64,000 nucleotides of DNA from positions 45,632,929 to 45,696,928 of the forward strand of contig NC_089753.1 in NCBI RefSeq assembly GCF_040412425.1, in the 5' to 3' direction. This document shows positions 1-11,779 of this stretch, one piece after another. The translations under genes and the position numbers were made by a program. The first letter of the stretch is position 1. Every line of letters begins with the position of its first letter. The notes under the pieces were generated by a model. The model was not told where the DNA came from. It did no database searches and saw nothing but the letters and a program-made list of their open reading frames with translations. Source of the stretch: Macrobrachium rosenbergii. Taxonomy: Eukaryota > Arthropoda > Malacostraca > Decapoda > Palaemonidae.

Positions 1-227
1 AATTTCATGATGCTCAAGTACAGACTGCTCACAACATTAGAAGAGACGCCGTTTTCTTAATGTGTGTGAATAACAAGTGGTGTTAGGAGAAGCTGGCTGA
101 CTTACTGTCAATTACCTTAAATAAAAATTACCACACACGTTCAATTTACATAAGCGGTTTTGGTTTTCACAGTTGTTGACCTACCCTAAATAGCCTCAGT
201 AGTTAGAATGTTTTTTCATACACACAC

Positions 228-364
<137 letters not shown>

Positions 365-536
365 AATTGTATAATTATGCACAAACGAGTTGAGCTGACC
401 ATAATCACAGAGAAGCCACATATATCTAATTAAACTGTGTTTAAACCTATATAACCTCCATTCATTCGTTACCATATTTTTCTCGATCTAGGACGTTGTC
501 ATTACAAAAAAGAACTGAAATAACAGGCAAAAAAGT

Positions 537-1155
537 GATGAAATCACAAAAAGGTTGGTAAAGCCCAGCCACAAGAGACAGATATGGAGGTCAGGGAATA
601 CAAAGGAAGGGGTAGGGCGTAGGGCTTTTTGAAGCATCGTAATAAATTATGCTGAAAGCGAAAAGTAGAAGTAGGAGTCCTTCTCAATCAGTATAGAAAG
701 CTGCCATTATAATGTGCACAACGCTAACCATACCTCAAGAGATAGACACTGGCACTTCTTCAAGCAATACAGTTTGAAGGCATAGCAAATGTATCCACTC
801 AGAGCATAACACGGGCAAACTCATTTCAATTGTTGCTGTTGCTGTTACGGAGACTAGAGTAATGTTCAACAAAAACATGGGCAGGGTCAGTGTTGGGTGG
901 TACTGGAATCAAGCACTCTTGCATAATTTTCACATCATCAGCATTGTTTCGTCCAAACTGTAGCCTATTCAATATGCGTACTATAATGGCACTCGCTTTC
1001 TATACTGATTGAGAAAAGACTCCTACTTCTACTATTCGCATTCATCATAAATTATCAGGTTATGGAGAAAAGCCCTACGACCTACCCCTTCCTTTCTATT
1101 CCCTGACCTCCATAACTGTCTCCTGTGGCTGGGCTTTACAACCTCTTTAGTAATT
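537..1155. repeat. Foldback (inverted repeat) upstream of S1, module 1
   Basis: Left arm about 537-712 and right arm about 965-1155 are reverse complements over ~175 bp with scattered mismatches; for example AGAAGTAGGAGTCCTTCTC on the left matches GAGAAAAGACTCCTACTTCT on the right, and GGAGGTCAGGGAATA matches TATTCCCTGACCTCC. The loop of about 250 bp is conserved between modules. The right arm ends some 50 bp before the S1 acceptor. It could be an old foldback or MITE-like insertion fixed before the modules duplicated, or a functional RNA hairpin. No terminal motif or target duplication was recognised. Confidence 0.75.
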
Positions 1156-1209
1156 TCAATATCATTTTTGCCTGTGATTCTACTAGTTCTGTTGCTTCAT
1201 CTTCCTCAG

Positions 1210-3732
1210 GAGGCTCAACTTCATCTGCAACTTCAACTGGTTCTACAACATCAGCTGGGTCAACTTCTTCAGAGGATTCTACTAGCACAGCTGGCTCAGC
1301 TTCTTCAGGAGGATCTATTAGTTCTGCTGGTTCAACCTCTTCAAGAAGATCTACTAATTCTGCTCGATTAACTTCTGCAGGAAGACCTAGTAGTTATCCT
1401 GGATCGACATCTTCACGGGGATCTAGTAGTTCTCTTGGATCAATGTCTTCAGGGGGATCGAGCAGTTTTCCTGGATCAGTATCTTCAGGGGAGTCTAGTG
1501 GTTATCCTGGATCGACATCTTCAGGGAGATCTAGTAGTTCTCCTGGGTCGACATCTTCAGGGGAATCTAGTAGTTCTCCTGGATCAATGTCTTCAGGGGG
1601 TTCTAGTAGTTCTCCTGAATCGACATCTTCAGGGGGACCTAGTAGATCTCCTGGATCAGAATCATCAGTGGGATTAAGTAGTTCTCCTGGATCGACATAT
1701 TTAGAGGGATCTAGGAGTTCTCCTGGATCAACATCCTCAGGGGGATCTAGTAGTTCTCCTGGATCGGCACCCTCAGTAGGATCTAGTAGTTCTCCTGGAT
1801 CATTATATTCAAGGAGATCCAGTAGTTCTCCTGGATCGACGTCTTCAGGGAAATCTATTAGTTCTCCTGGATCGACACCTTCAGGGGGATCTAGTACTTC
1901 TTCTGGACCAACATCTTCAGGGGGATCTAGTATTTCTCTTGGATCGACACCTTCAGGGGGATCTAGTAGTTCTCATGGATCAATATCTTCATGGGGATCT
2001 AGTAGTTCTTCTGGATCAATATATTCAGGGGGATCTAGTAGTTCTCCTGGAAAGACACCTTCAGGGGGATCTAGTAGTTCTCCTGGAAAGACACCTTCAG
2101 GGGGATCTAGTAGTTCTTCTGGAAAGACACCTTCAGGGGGATCTAGTAGTTCTCCTGGATTAATATCTTCAAGGGGATCTAATAGTTCCCCTGGATCAAC
2201 ATCTTCAGGGAGATCTAGTAGTTTTCCTGGATCAACTTCTACAGAGGGATCTAGTATTTCTCCTGGATCAACGTCTTCAAGGGGATCTAGTAGTTCTCCT
2301 GGATCAATATCTTCAGAGGGATCTAGTAGTTCTCCTGGGTCAACGTCTACGGAGGGATCTAGTAGTTCTCCTGGATCAACATCTCCAGGGGGATCTAGTT
2401 CTCCTGGATCAATATTTTCTGGGGGATCTAGTAGGTCTCCTGGATCAATATCTTCAGGGTTATCTAGTAGTTCTCCTGGATCGACATCTTCAGAGGGATC
2501 TAGTAGTCCTCCTGGATCAGTATCTTCAGGGGGATCTAATAGTTCTCCTGGATCAACATCTTCAGGGAGATCTAGTAGTTCTCCTGGATCAATATCTTCA
2601 GAGGAGATCTACTAGTTCTCTTGGAATGACATCCTCAGGGGGATCTAGTAGTTTTCCTGGATCGAAATCTTCAGGGGGATCTAGTCCTGAATCGACGTCT
2701 TCAGTGAAATCTAGTAGTTCTCCTGGATCAACATCTTCAGGTGGATCTAGTAGTTCTCCTGGATCAATATCTGCAGGAGGATCTAGTATTTCTCCTGGAT
2801 CGACATCATTAAGCGGATCTAGTAGTTCTCCAGGATCGACATTTTCAGGGGGAGCTAGTAGTTCTCCTGGATCAACATCTTCAGGGGGACCTAATAATTC
2901 TCCTGGATCAATGTCTTCAGGGGGCTCTAGTAGTTCTCCTGGATCAACGTCTTCAAGGGGATCTAGTAGTTCTGGATCAATATATTCAGGGGGATCTAGT
3001 AGTTCTCCTGGATCAACATCTTCACGGGGATCTAGTACTTCTCCTGGATCGATATCTTTAGGGAGATCTAGTAGTTTCCCTGGATCAACATCTGCAGAGG
3101 GATCTAGTAGTTCTCCTGGATCGACACCTTCAGGGGGATCTAGTAGTTCTTCTGGATCAACATCTTCAGGGGGATCTAGTAGCTCTAGATTGACTTCTCC
3201 AGGGGGATCTAGTAGTTCTCCTGGATCGACATATTCAAGCAGATCTAGTAGTTCTCCTGGATCGACATCTTCAGGGAGATCTAGTAGCTCTCCTCGATCA
3301 ATATCTTCAGGGGATCTAGTAGTTCTCCTGGATCGACACCTTCAAGGGAGACTAGTAGTTCTTCTGGATCAATATCTTCGGGGGGATCTCATAGTTCTCC
3401 TGGATCAATGTCTTCAAGGGGATCTAGTAGTTCTCCTGGATCAATGTCTTCAAGGGGATCAAGTAGTTCTCCTGGACCCATACCTTCAGGGGGATCTAGT
3501 AGTTCTGGATCGACATCTTCAGGTGGGTCTAGTAGTTCTCCTGGCTCAATATCTTCAGAGGGATCAAGTAGTTCTCCTGGATCGACATCTTTAAGGGGAT
3601 CTAGTAGTTCTTCTGGATCAATATCTTCAGGGGGATCTAGTAGTTCTCCTGGATCAATGTCTTCAAGGGGATCTAGTAGTTCGCCTCGATCAACGTCTTC
3701 AAGAGGATCCACAAGTTCAATCTCGTCTACAG
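1210..3732 (+). CDS. Exon S1 of module 1: Ser/Gly/Pro-rich 12-residue repeat protein
   Basis: Candidate internal coding exon of an unrecognised Ser-rich protein. A 36-bp unit (consensus peptide GGSSSSPGSTSS) repeats about 70 times. The acceptor is a pyrimidine-rich tract ending TTCCTCAG before GAGGC; the donor is ACAG|GTTAGA. Both are in phase 1, and the span is a multiple of three. The frame is broken twice: +1 near 2604 (stop TAG at about 2613-2615) and -1 near 3310, which restores it. No ATG with a signal peptide precedes it, so the first exon lies elsewhere. Repeated Ser-Gly and Ser/Thr clusters would suit heavy O-glycosylation of a secreted protein (inference). The opposite strand is also partly open but is cut wherever the sense frame reads SSYGS in the sister copies. 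Confidence 0.6.
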
Positions 3733-4547
3733 GTTAGATAAGAAAATAAAAACAATTCTTTCAAGGCTGAAATTATATTCAGCTTAAGATAAAGATTAGT
3801 AATTTGAATTAGACCTATCCCTTGGCCAAATGTATGACAAGCATCTTGTCAGCTTAATTGCTTAATTTAGCTTATAAAATATGGTTTATGACTTACGATT
3901 TAATGTTATTCTGGAAAATGCAATACAGAAAAAATTACTAAATTCTTTCCTTCCACCCTAAAAATTATTTGTGTAAATAAAGTGATACATCTGCAGACTA
4001 TAATGAGAATCTAAACACATTAGACTCCCCTCTTATTACCAAAAACTAATTTGCACCAAAGCTTAACCTCAATGTTCGCTTTTGCTCACTGGACATCTCT
4101 ACACAAATCAAACAGCAATTTTTCTCTGAACCATCCTTACACAAGAAACAAAGACTGCAGAAATTTCACACTGTATCCACATGGCTATATATTTAAGACT
4201 ACGTCTATAACACTATTTCATGAAAATTCACGATAACAAAATCTCTAAAACTTATCCTATTTTCGTACGGTGATGTCTTCTTGGAACTATACTGCGTATC
4301 ATAAAATGAATCAAAGCATGTCCAACGCAAAAAATTTATTACCTTTGTGCGTTTAATTTGGAGCTTAAGAATAACCCTGCTAATTATATTCCGCACGGTT
4401 ATCATCACCTAAATGGTACAGGCTTTCCCTCATAGGTAAAAAATAAATCATCCAATACTTTATAAAAATAACAAGGTACCAAATAAAATTGCATAAAAAT
4501 TCTCAATTAATTAAAAGAGTAATGTACGTATCTGTGAGAGCCATTCA

Positions 4548-4655
<108 letters not shown>

Positions 4656-5827
4656 TGCTTATTCGAATAGTTTCTTTTGTTATTCGTTTTAGTGCAGATT
4701 CAAAGAGCTTTCTGGACACAGAGTTTTTAAATCTTGTAATTGGGCTATACTAGTAATTTTCAGTGTTATTATATGAAGCGACATATGCATTGAATATTTT
4801 CAACATTGATTTGAACGACTCAAAGCTGATACAATATAAGGAAAATAAAGTCTGTTCTTGGTTAATTCATTCTGCCTGTCAATTTTACCACAATATAATT
4901 TTACAGCTTTATTGTAGCTAAGTGGTATTCAAAATATGATCCAGATAATACAAGTCCCTACAATTTTTCACAAAATTCTTCGAAAATTCTGTATTCGTTA
5001 TCCACGAACATTGAAGAGCATACACAGATTTTTTATTAATATGATGTCCCGAAAAACAATGTACCCAAGCTAATTTATTTGTTAGTTTTCAATACCCTAT
5101 AAATTTACGCTGAAATAGTTAACATCTGAAAACGCTGTTTAAAGAGGGCAAGTAACCATCTATTTCTAACGGGTCTCCTTTAAATTTCTTCCAATAGTTT
5201 AATTACTCCTCCATCATTAGGTATAGCAGCCATTATATAAATATCAGAGGATTAGTGATACAGGGTTACCCTTATCATTTCAAAAAATTGTTTACCGAAT
5301 TTTCCTTTCAAAATAAACTTACAAACACAAATACACAATTTACTTAATTCCGGAATTTGACTGAAACTGTTCGGTATTCATTATAGTACATTCCAATATC
5401 GATTCAATAAGAATTTCGTGATAAGGAACCTGTTTTTTTCTAACGGATCAATTTCATTAGCCTAATCGCCTAACAACGGCGAAAGCAATTTTATAAGATA
5501 TTTTCAGAGCATACAAGACAAATGCATACGGAGCTAATTTTACGTCTCAAAGGATTATTTCTCTTTATAAAACTTTTGGAAATCTCATTGCAATGACTAC
5601 CGTTATTCATCCAGGAGGCTCATATTCAGTTCCTTGTAAGTACTACGGCCATCAATATATTTCCAGTTTTGAGACATAAGTTACCTTAACCATTATTACT
5701 ATGGTACCCGATTCATCAAGCTTGGTGATAAGAATAATTTCATCTCCTCTCAGTTCAGTCTATGCATTGCTGAACAGTTTATGAAAATTAATCATAAGAG
5801 GAAATTTTAGTCCTTTACATCCAAAAC

Positions 5828-6230
5828 ATGATACGGAGGGTCACTGAGTTTCCCAAAGGAAAAAAATTAGGAGGCTCTAACAAAGCATTGTGCACAGTTG
5901 AAACAGCAAAGGACAACTTCAAATACATTTTTACTAGACAAATTCACCACACAGTCTATTCTTGCCGTTTGCACCCAGTCGATTTCCTAAATGAGTTTCT
6001 TCAGTTCTTTTTATATCGTTTGGAATCTAGACTCTTCGTCTTTCTATACGAATTTCCATATATGCCTTCTAATAATATAGCCTTACGCTCTGACCGTACT
6101 GAATGATGGAAAGCACTTTTGGTCGGCAATAATGATCTAAAGAATGCTTTTCCTCGTTCTTTGTGATTTCTGTATGTTTTTCCAAGACAAGGGTACTGAA
6201 TTCTTTGAAATGCTCTTTGTTGTAAATTCT
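5828..6230 (+). pseudogene. Conserved fossil ORF (FLNEFLQFF fragment), module 1
   Basis: Reading PVDFLNEFLQFFLYRLESRLF and then SNNIALRSDRTE, followed by a stop where modules 2 and 3 read Trp or Leu and continue with WKALL(V/L)GNNYLKNAF. Related stretches lie at 24,643-24,840 and 49,708-49,986; the last continues further (FYMFFQDKGTKFFERFFV). Amino-acid readability across three copies suggests an ancestral coding exon or a captured gene. The stops and indels suggest decay. I do not recognise the protein. Confidence 0.3.
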
Positions 6231-6451
6231 CTGGGGAAATCGCAGTAATGACTTCGGGAGAACTTGCATATTTTGACTCCACCTTAGAAACCCGGGGTGA
6301 ATTCTTGAAGTGTATGCACAAAACACTGTCTTGAAGTAAATGATTATGTTTATAGCACGGACAGGATGCTTTATAGCAAAATAACACGGGATACTCGTTA
6401 TATATTACTCAGATCATTAGAATAACAATAAGATATAAAATATATAGGTAA

Positions 6452-6550
6452 ATGGCCAAGAAGAAAGTGACACAACAAACTGCCTTTACTCTAACGCATT
6501 TTCAAGAGAATTTCATGGAATGAAACAAATATTACAAAAAAGACTATTTT
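6452..6550 (+). pseudogene. MATKK-type fragment, copy A1 (decayed)
   Basis: Starts ATGGCCAAGAAGAAAGTGAC, reads MAKKKVTQQTAFTLTHFQEN, then a TGA where other copies have Trp (EW). It is one of eight related starts in the three modules (6452, 7518, 25121, 26180, 50183, 51255, 53562, 54440), each preceded by the same TTATATATTACTCAGA leader. Confidence 0.35.
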
Positions 6551-7139
6551 ACAAATCAAAACTAAGATTATAAGGGGTATATAACAATTTTAATTACCTT
6601 TGTATGCATTCAAATGGTTATACATCCCTTAAGAGTAAAAGTGGAAGATTTTAAACTGTTGTGTCACGCCTATTCCAGAAAAATTCGCCTCTGACTCAAT
6701 AACCACATCACTGAATTCTGCATGCACCTTATATAATCCTTCCGCTTTTGCATCTTTCAGCATAATTCATTTCCCGAACAACTTCCCTAAAAAAAAAAAA
6801 AAATTCCTTATTACATTCATGGCTACACTTTTGATCCTACAATTAGATAATACTCATACATACCATAAACCAAATTATACTTTAAGCAGGAAAAACGTAA
6901 ACCATGAACCACATCCTTGGAAGACAACTAACAAAAACTCGAGAGTACTAAAGAATATAATGGAAATCACTAAACATATTATTCATATTGACGGTCTGAT
7001 CACAACGTCATAAACAACCCTGAGACTTTGAAATATAAAAAAAAATGTTCACATAACACGTTCAAAGTATAATTCAAAACGACTTAGATCATTAAAACTA
7101 CCTCTACTAATAAATAGTGAGGTAAGTACATTGACAAAT

Positions 7140-7310
7140 ATGAACAACATACCTGAAAACATCCAAGAAATACCAATTGATATTATTTTAGCTAATTACT
7201 GGGGTGTATATAATCTCATACACTTACATACACATCAGCCTTTCACAAATACCGAAGACGGGATGTCAAATGACTTAATATATATGCAGCTCGCACTTAC
7301 TGACACATAA
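7140..7310 (+). pseudogene. Short conserved ORF (NYWGVYNLI fragment), module 1
   Basis: 56 codons, MNNIPENIQEIPIDIILANY then WGVYNLIHLHTHQPFTNTED. Related sequence lies at about 25,804 (frame broken), 50,880 and, best preserved, 53,180-53,407. It always lies about 350 bp before the MATKK fragment, so the pair moves together. No family recognised. Confidence 0.3.
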
Positions 7311-7517
7311 CACCTTGCCATTAATGGGTGTTCCCCACTTTACAAGAGCCTTCATTCATCACCGCCTGCGCTAGTGAATTGGTATAATTACAGCTCCTTA
7401 TGTAAATTGCTATTACACAGGCAAGGATAGGATACACTAAAGAAAAGGAGCATATGACCCTCGTTATATATTACTCAGACCAGAAGGATGACAACATGAT
7501 ATGAAATATAAAGGTAA

Positions 7518-7760
7518 ATGGCCACGAAGAAAGTGACTCAAGCAAATTTCAAGGAATGGAACAAAGATTATGCAGATACCTATTACACTAATATACTTTC
7601 ATCAACCTATACAATGTCACCTAATGAATCTAAACTGAATATAATCACAAGGATAACATTCTTCGACCGGTGGATTATATGCACGAACTGCTTTCATAAA
7701 CAAAAGACAGTTCCCTCCTTACCGTATTTTGTCTTTTTTTTTTTTACCATTACCAGCTGA
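7518..7760 (+). CDS. MATKK-type small ORF, copy A2, module 1
   Basis: 80 codons: MATKKVTQANFKEWNKDYAD, then TYYTNILSSTYT and ESKLNIITRITFFDRW. Relative to module 3 copies it lacks about 14 residues after VTQ and its C-terminus is altered by a T-run region. It lies about 415 bp before the CC exon. Family not recognised, and expression is uncertain. Confidence 0.35.
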   Translation: MATKKVTQANFKEWNKDYADTYYTNILSSTYTMSPNESKLNIITRITFFDRWIICTNCFHKQKTVPSLPYFVFFFFTITS

Positions 7761-8175
7761 TCATTCACCCTTGATCTCTCTCGCTTTTTAACTTAGCTGT
7801 CACATTTCTTTCTATAAACTATAATTCACCAGGGGATGAACACATTTAAATTATGCCATTTATTTCAGTCGCTAAGCTTGACTACGGAGACACCATCAAA
7901 TAAAGCTTTCGCTCTCTGTCACATGTTGGAAATAAAGTATCAGTAAATACTTTTCCACAACAGGAACCAACAATGACGACCTTCAACGTTTATCAAACGC
8001 TTTTTCAACTCAAACTTCCTTATGACAAGATATTTGCAGACAAGTATGAAACAAAATTATATAACAGCAGGAGAATATGAAAACACTATACAACCCACTA
8101 AAGATAATCAGGATTTATCAAAGACCTTTCAATATACAGTATTACTAATAATTCAAATGTCAATTTTTATTACAG

Positions 8176-8691
8176 CATCTGCAAGTACATCTACTGCAAA
8201 AGCATCTTCCGCAGCCCTCTCTCCTCAAGGGAAGCTAAGCGCCAAGCAAGCCTTAGCAGACAAAGTTGACAATGCAACCTCTGAGTTCGCAAATATGAAT
8301 CAGGAGATTCAAAATTTACAAAATGCGTCAAATTCACGTCGACGACACAAAAGATTAACGGCAGCTGAAAAGTCTGAATTCATTTACAATTTATTAACAA
8401 ATATATCCATCCTTATGGATAAACTAGCTGATATTGGTTCGTATATCAATGAAATTGATACTTTGACAACAAACATGAGGTCTTATACAAATGACCTCAA
8501 GACTGCCACCAGTTATGTCCAAGCAGACAAAAGCATAATGACCGGCGCTGCCTCATCATTACTAAATCAGGCAGTTACCAAAGCGCAATCTGTCAACAGC
8601 AATCTCACCAAGTACCAAAATCAACTACAGCAAGAAATAAATTCCCTCAAAAATGAAATCTTTGGGTCAATCACTACAGTTACTACCCAAG
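8176..8691 (+). CDS. Exon CC of module 1: helical/coiled-coil domain with dibasic site
   Basis: A 516 bp exon open throughout. The acceptor is strong (TTTTTATTACAG before CATCTGC) and so is the donor (CAAG|GTAAGT); both are phase 1. It encodes 171 full codons: an Ala/Ser-rich start, then heptad-like, Gln/Asn/Leu-rich helical sequence around residues 30-60 and 75-165 (VDNATSEFANMNQEI; LTNISILMDKLADI; YQNQLQQEINSLKNEI). A basic cluster SRRRHKR lies near residue 55 and contains RHKR, which fits the furin rule R-X-K/R-R. Several N-X-S/T sequons are present. S1's final G plus this exon's CA gives an Ala codon, so S1 to CC splicing stays in frame. I recognise no family. A coiled-coil oligomerisation module in a secreted repetitive protein is an inference. 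Confidence 0.72.
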
Positions 8692-9447
8692 GTAAGTTGT
8701 CGTTTCCATATTTGGTATTTCTCAAATCTTTTTCTTTAGTGAATATTTTTAACCTGGTTCGGAAAATGTGAAAATTTTCACAACTTCAAACTCAGTAGTG
8801 ACAACTTGAAAGCGGACTTTCATTCACAATGGTTCTGAATATGCACCATGAAAAAACGGACATAACATTCGGCATAATTTAACAAAAATATCTGGTTCTC
8901 TCAAATATTATGAAGATAACAGTGAAAGGGATAAAACGCTGGGGGCGTAATTTGGTTCGTAATAATTAAGCTTCTAAACACATGCGTTAATAAGGAAAAA
9001 ATCACAAAGCATTTGATGGCTATGGTTTGCAATGCTTATAGATATCATTTGTTGAAAAATCTAACAAATAAGAAACCGCACTAAAGACTTCTTTTAAGTG
9101 CCTGAAGGAATAAAAAATATTGAAGATCCCTAGAAAAGAGAACTGTCTAATTATCATTAAATGACGAGCATTTGTAAGAGATCGTTTAGTCTCATACCAC
9201 CACAAGTGGTTAATACTTTGTCATGGTTTTATTTTTAAAAACTATACGAAAAAACGTGCAAGAAAAAATATCCCGATGCCTATTCCAAAATACTTTAAGA
9301 GAATTAAGTAAAATAAACATGACGCAAACTAGCAATTCTCCAATCAATCAAATTTCTAACTGACTTACTATTGTTGCTACAACTTCAAGATATTTCAAGA
9401 CTTTTGTGTTGCGTGCAGACAACTTCTCGGTAGTGAAAAGATATTTC

Positions 9448-9662
9448 AAGACTTTTATATATATATATATTATATATAATATATATGTATATTATATTTA
9501 TGTATATATAGTGTATATATATATATATAATCAGACAACAGCTTTAATATCAATTCACTTTACGGTAGTGAAATAGTTGATAATATATATGACGCACTAA
9601 CGAAATATATATATATATATTATCAACTTAAAATATATATATATATATATATATGAATCACG

Positions 9663-9704
<42 letters not shown>

Positions 9705-9724
9705 TATATATAATATATGTATAT

Positions 9725-9802
<78 letters not shown>
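9448..9802. repeat. Interrupted (TA)n cluster
   Basis: Several TA tracts separated by short unique pieces; the longest is about 9,735-9,800. It has self-complementary potential. Confidence 0.9.
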
Positions 9803-10541
9803 CTACCGAGATATTGTCTATACCTACAATTGCGTAACAGCAACAGCTATCGCCTTGAAAGTCTTGCATTTACCTCGAAATCTTGCATTTAAGTTCTAAA
9901 TACATAAGCTTCGTTATTTTTCCATATGTGATGTCAAAGGGAAAAAGTATAGTATGGCGGACACTTCGTAATGGAATGTATTGAAAATTATGTTTTCGCA
10001 ACTATCATTATTACCTATAAGAAGCAAAGAAGAAAAAATATATATTTCGTACTTTAAATGAAAACGTACCTTTACTAAGTGTACTCGAGTATGATATTTT
10101 ATTTCTGAATCTACGAAACTTTCTGAAAACTGATGGATGGTGCAACTGAAGCTTTTATGAAGAAAATACTAATACTACGTCCGAGGAATAATATGACCTC
10201 TATCTATGAATCTGCATAATAATCACATCATTACAAGGTCTACATCAACAGAGAATCAAAGAAAGTAATATCTGCAGTAAGTCTCTTTCCAAACATAGCA
10301 GAATATAGTAGCATATTTGAGATTGTTAGAGTGACCTTTAATATTTTATACGAATATAATGATTTTTTTATTTAATACTTTATACGAATATCTTCCACAT
10401 TTTATTAACAGAAGCCTATTTCCTCATTCCTTTTACATACATCTTGATGAACTAGAAACTACCAGTTACTACTGTTTTCACGTGGTGAAATATAAATGGT
10501 ATTTTCTACGTTCTAAAAATATACTAAATGATTTATACACA

Positions 10542-10544
<3 letters not shown>

Positions 10545-10617
<73 letters not shown>
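10545..10617. repeat. (CT)n microsatellite
   Basis: About 36 uninterrupted CT units just before the Penelope-like fragment. Module 2 has TA-type sequence at this position. Confidence 0.95.
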
Positions 10618-10622
<5 letters not shown>

Positions 10623-10680
10623 ATATATACATATATATATGTATGTATAACTGAATCACGAAAATATGGAACGTGATGAA

Positions 10681-11592
10681 TATATAAATAAAGATAAAAT
10701 CCACTAAGGAAAGGGAGACACTAGAGTGCTGCGAGGCCTTTCGACGCTTTCGTCCTTTACTTAGCAGACTGAAGAAATATAACAGTAAGTTTACAAAGAA
10801 AGCTCATATAAATGACAGATGGGGATTATAAAGGAAAAATATGAACCTGGAATCCAACACAATTGAAGATTTAGTAGAACTGCCAAAACAGGGTTAAATA
10901 TTTAAGAGGTTTTACAAAGGATTAGGATCAACCGTTCAGAAGCAGGGACAGGACAATTAAAAGATTATACAAGGGCGTGACTGACCACCCAAAAAATATC
11001 AGTACAACAAAATAATTCTCTTTTTTGTAAACAATAATAGTTTTTGCAAGATGAACATCTTTACAAATAAAAAATTATATTAAACATACAGATATATAGA
11101 AAATATATATAAGGTAACTAATTTGTAATTAAGACAGTGATTTTATCTTTTAGGTCATCCTTGAACATTTTTCTAATACGGGGGTCCAAATAATACATGC
11201 CAGACCTAAGGTAAAAATTACAGCTGGAAGTAAGCTGGATAATAGCGGACTCCAAGAGATTTCTTGAAGAGAAATCTTTCGATTTGGCAATCACTGAACT
11301 TTCAGTCCAATTTATCCTGTGAGAGTTTTCACTTAAATGAATGAATACAGCATTGGATGTTTGTCCAGTTTTGAATGAACACTTATGTTGCTTAATACGT
11401 ACATCTAAATCTTTGCTAGATTGGCCAATATAAAAAGAGGGGCAGTCCAGACATGGAATTTTATATATTATGTTGTTGTTTTATTTAGGGTTATTTTTAT
11501 TAACATACTTTTTAGTGTGTTATTATAGGCAAAAACGAGGTTGACATTAAAAGGTTTTAACAATGATTTTAAGTTTTATCTTTATTTATATA
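10681..11592 (-). mobile_element. 5'-truncated Penelope-like retroelement
   Basis: On the minus strand, 11,580 down to 11,118 reads the end of a Penelope-like polyprotein: the end of the reverse-transcriptase region (LKSLLKPFNVNLVFAYNNTL), a stop/frameshift near 11,480-11,500, then a GIY-YIG endonuclease domain. The 3' flank runs to 10,681. The fragment is bracketed by a 19-20 bp inverted repeat (TATATAAATAAAGATAAAA at 10,681 and its complement ending at 11,592). Penelope-like elements are known for terminal repeats in inverted as well as direct arrangement. It is inserted in a microsatellite and absent from module 2 at the same place. Confidence 0.75.
11118..11580 (-). pseudogene. GIY-YIG endonuclease end of a Penelope-like polyprotein
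   Basis: Reading on the minus strand: NNNIIYKIPCLDCPSFYIGQ, the Cys pair and YIG of the domain, followed by DVRIKQHKCSFKTGQ, the conserved Arg and His, HLSENSHRINW, then SRNLLESAIIQL with the conserved Glu, and a C-terminus ending DKITVLITN with stop TAG at 11,118-11,120. That part is intact. An in-frame TAA lies just before NNNIIYK and a frameshift joins it to the RT-end sequence, and the rest of the RT is missing. It is dead as an element. Confidence 0.78.
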
Positions 11593-11779
11593 TATGTATG
11601 CATGTATGTATGAATGTTAATATTGTAAATACATTCTCTACATTCTGTACTAAAAAAAATCAAAACTAATTTTCAAAATAGTACACATAAATAAGGTCGA
11701 GATGAAACGTTTTAGTGAAAAATTAGAAATCTAAACACCATATAAGCTGAAGGGTTAACTGGATCAGCATCCTCTACAG

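Larger units (their letters stand above)
8692..11779 (+). other. Intron-like block between CC and S2, module 1
   Basis: AT-rich. The first 550 bp is nearly identical to module 2 (27.36-27.9 kb). It then holds (TA)n clusters (about 9,450-9,800), a (CT)n tract (10,545-10,617) and the Penelope-like fragment (10,681-11,592). No exon supported. Confidence 0.5.

Noticed and set aside
1125..1209. Start of the S1 protein at MAGLYN
   Set aside because: The codon is GTG, which is not an expected start in an animal gene, and the stretch lies in the foldback arm and pyrimidine tract before the S1 acceptor.
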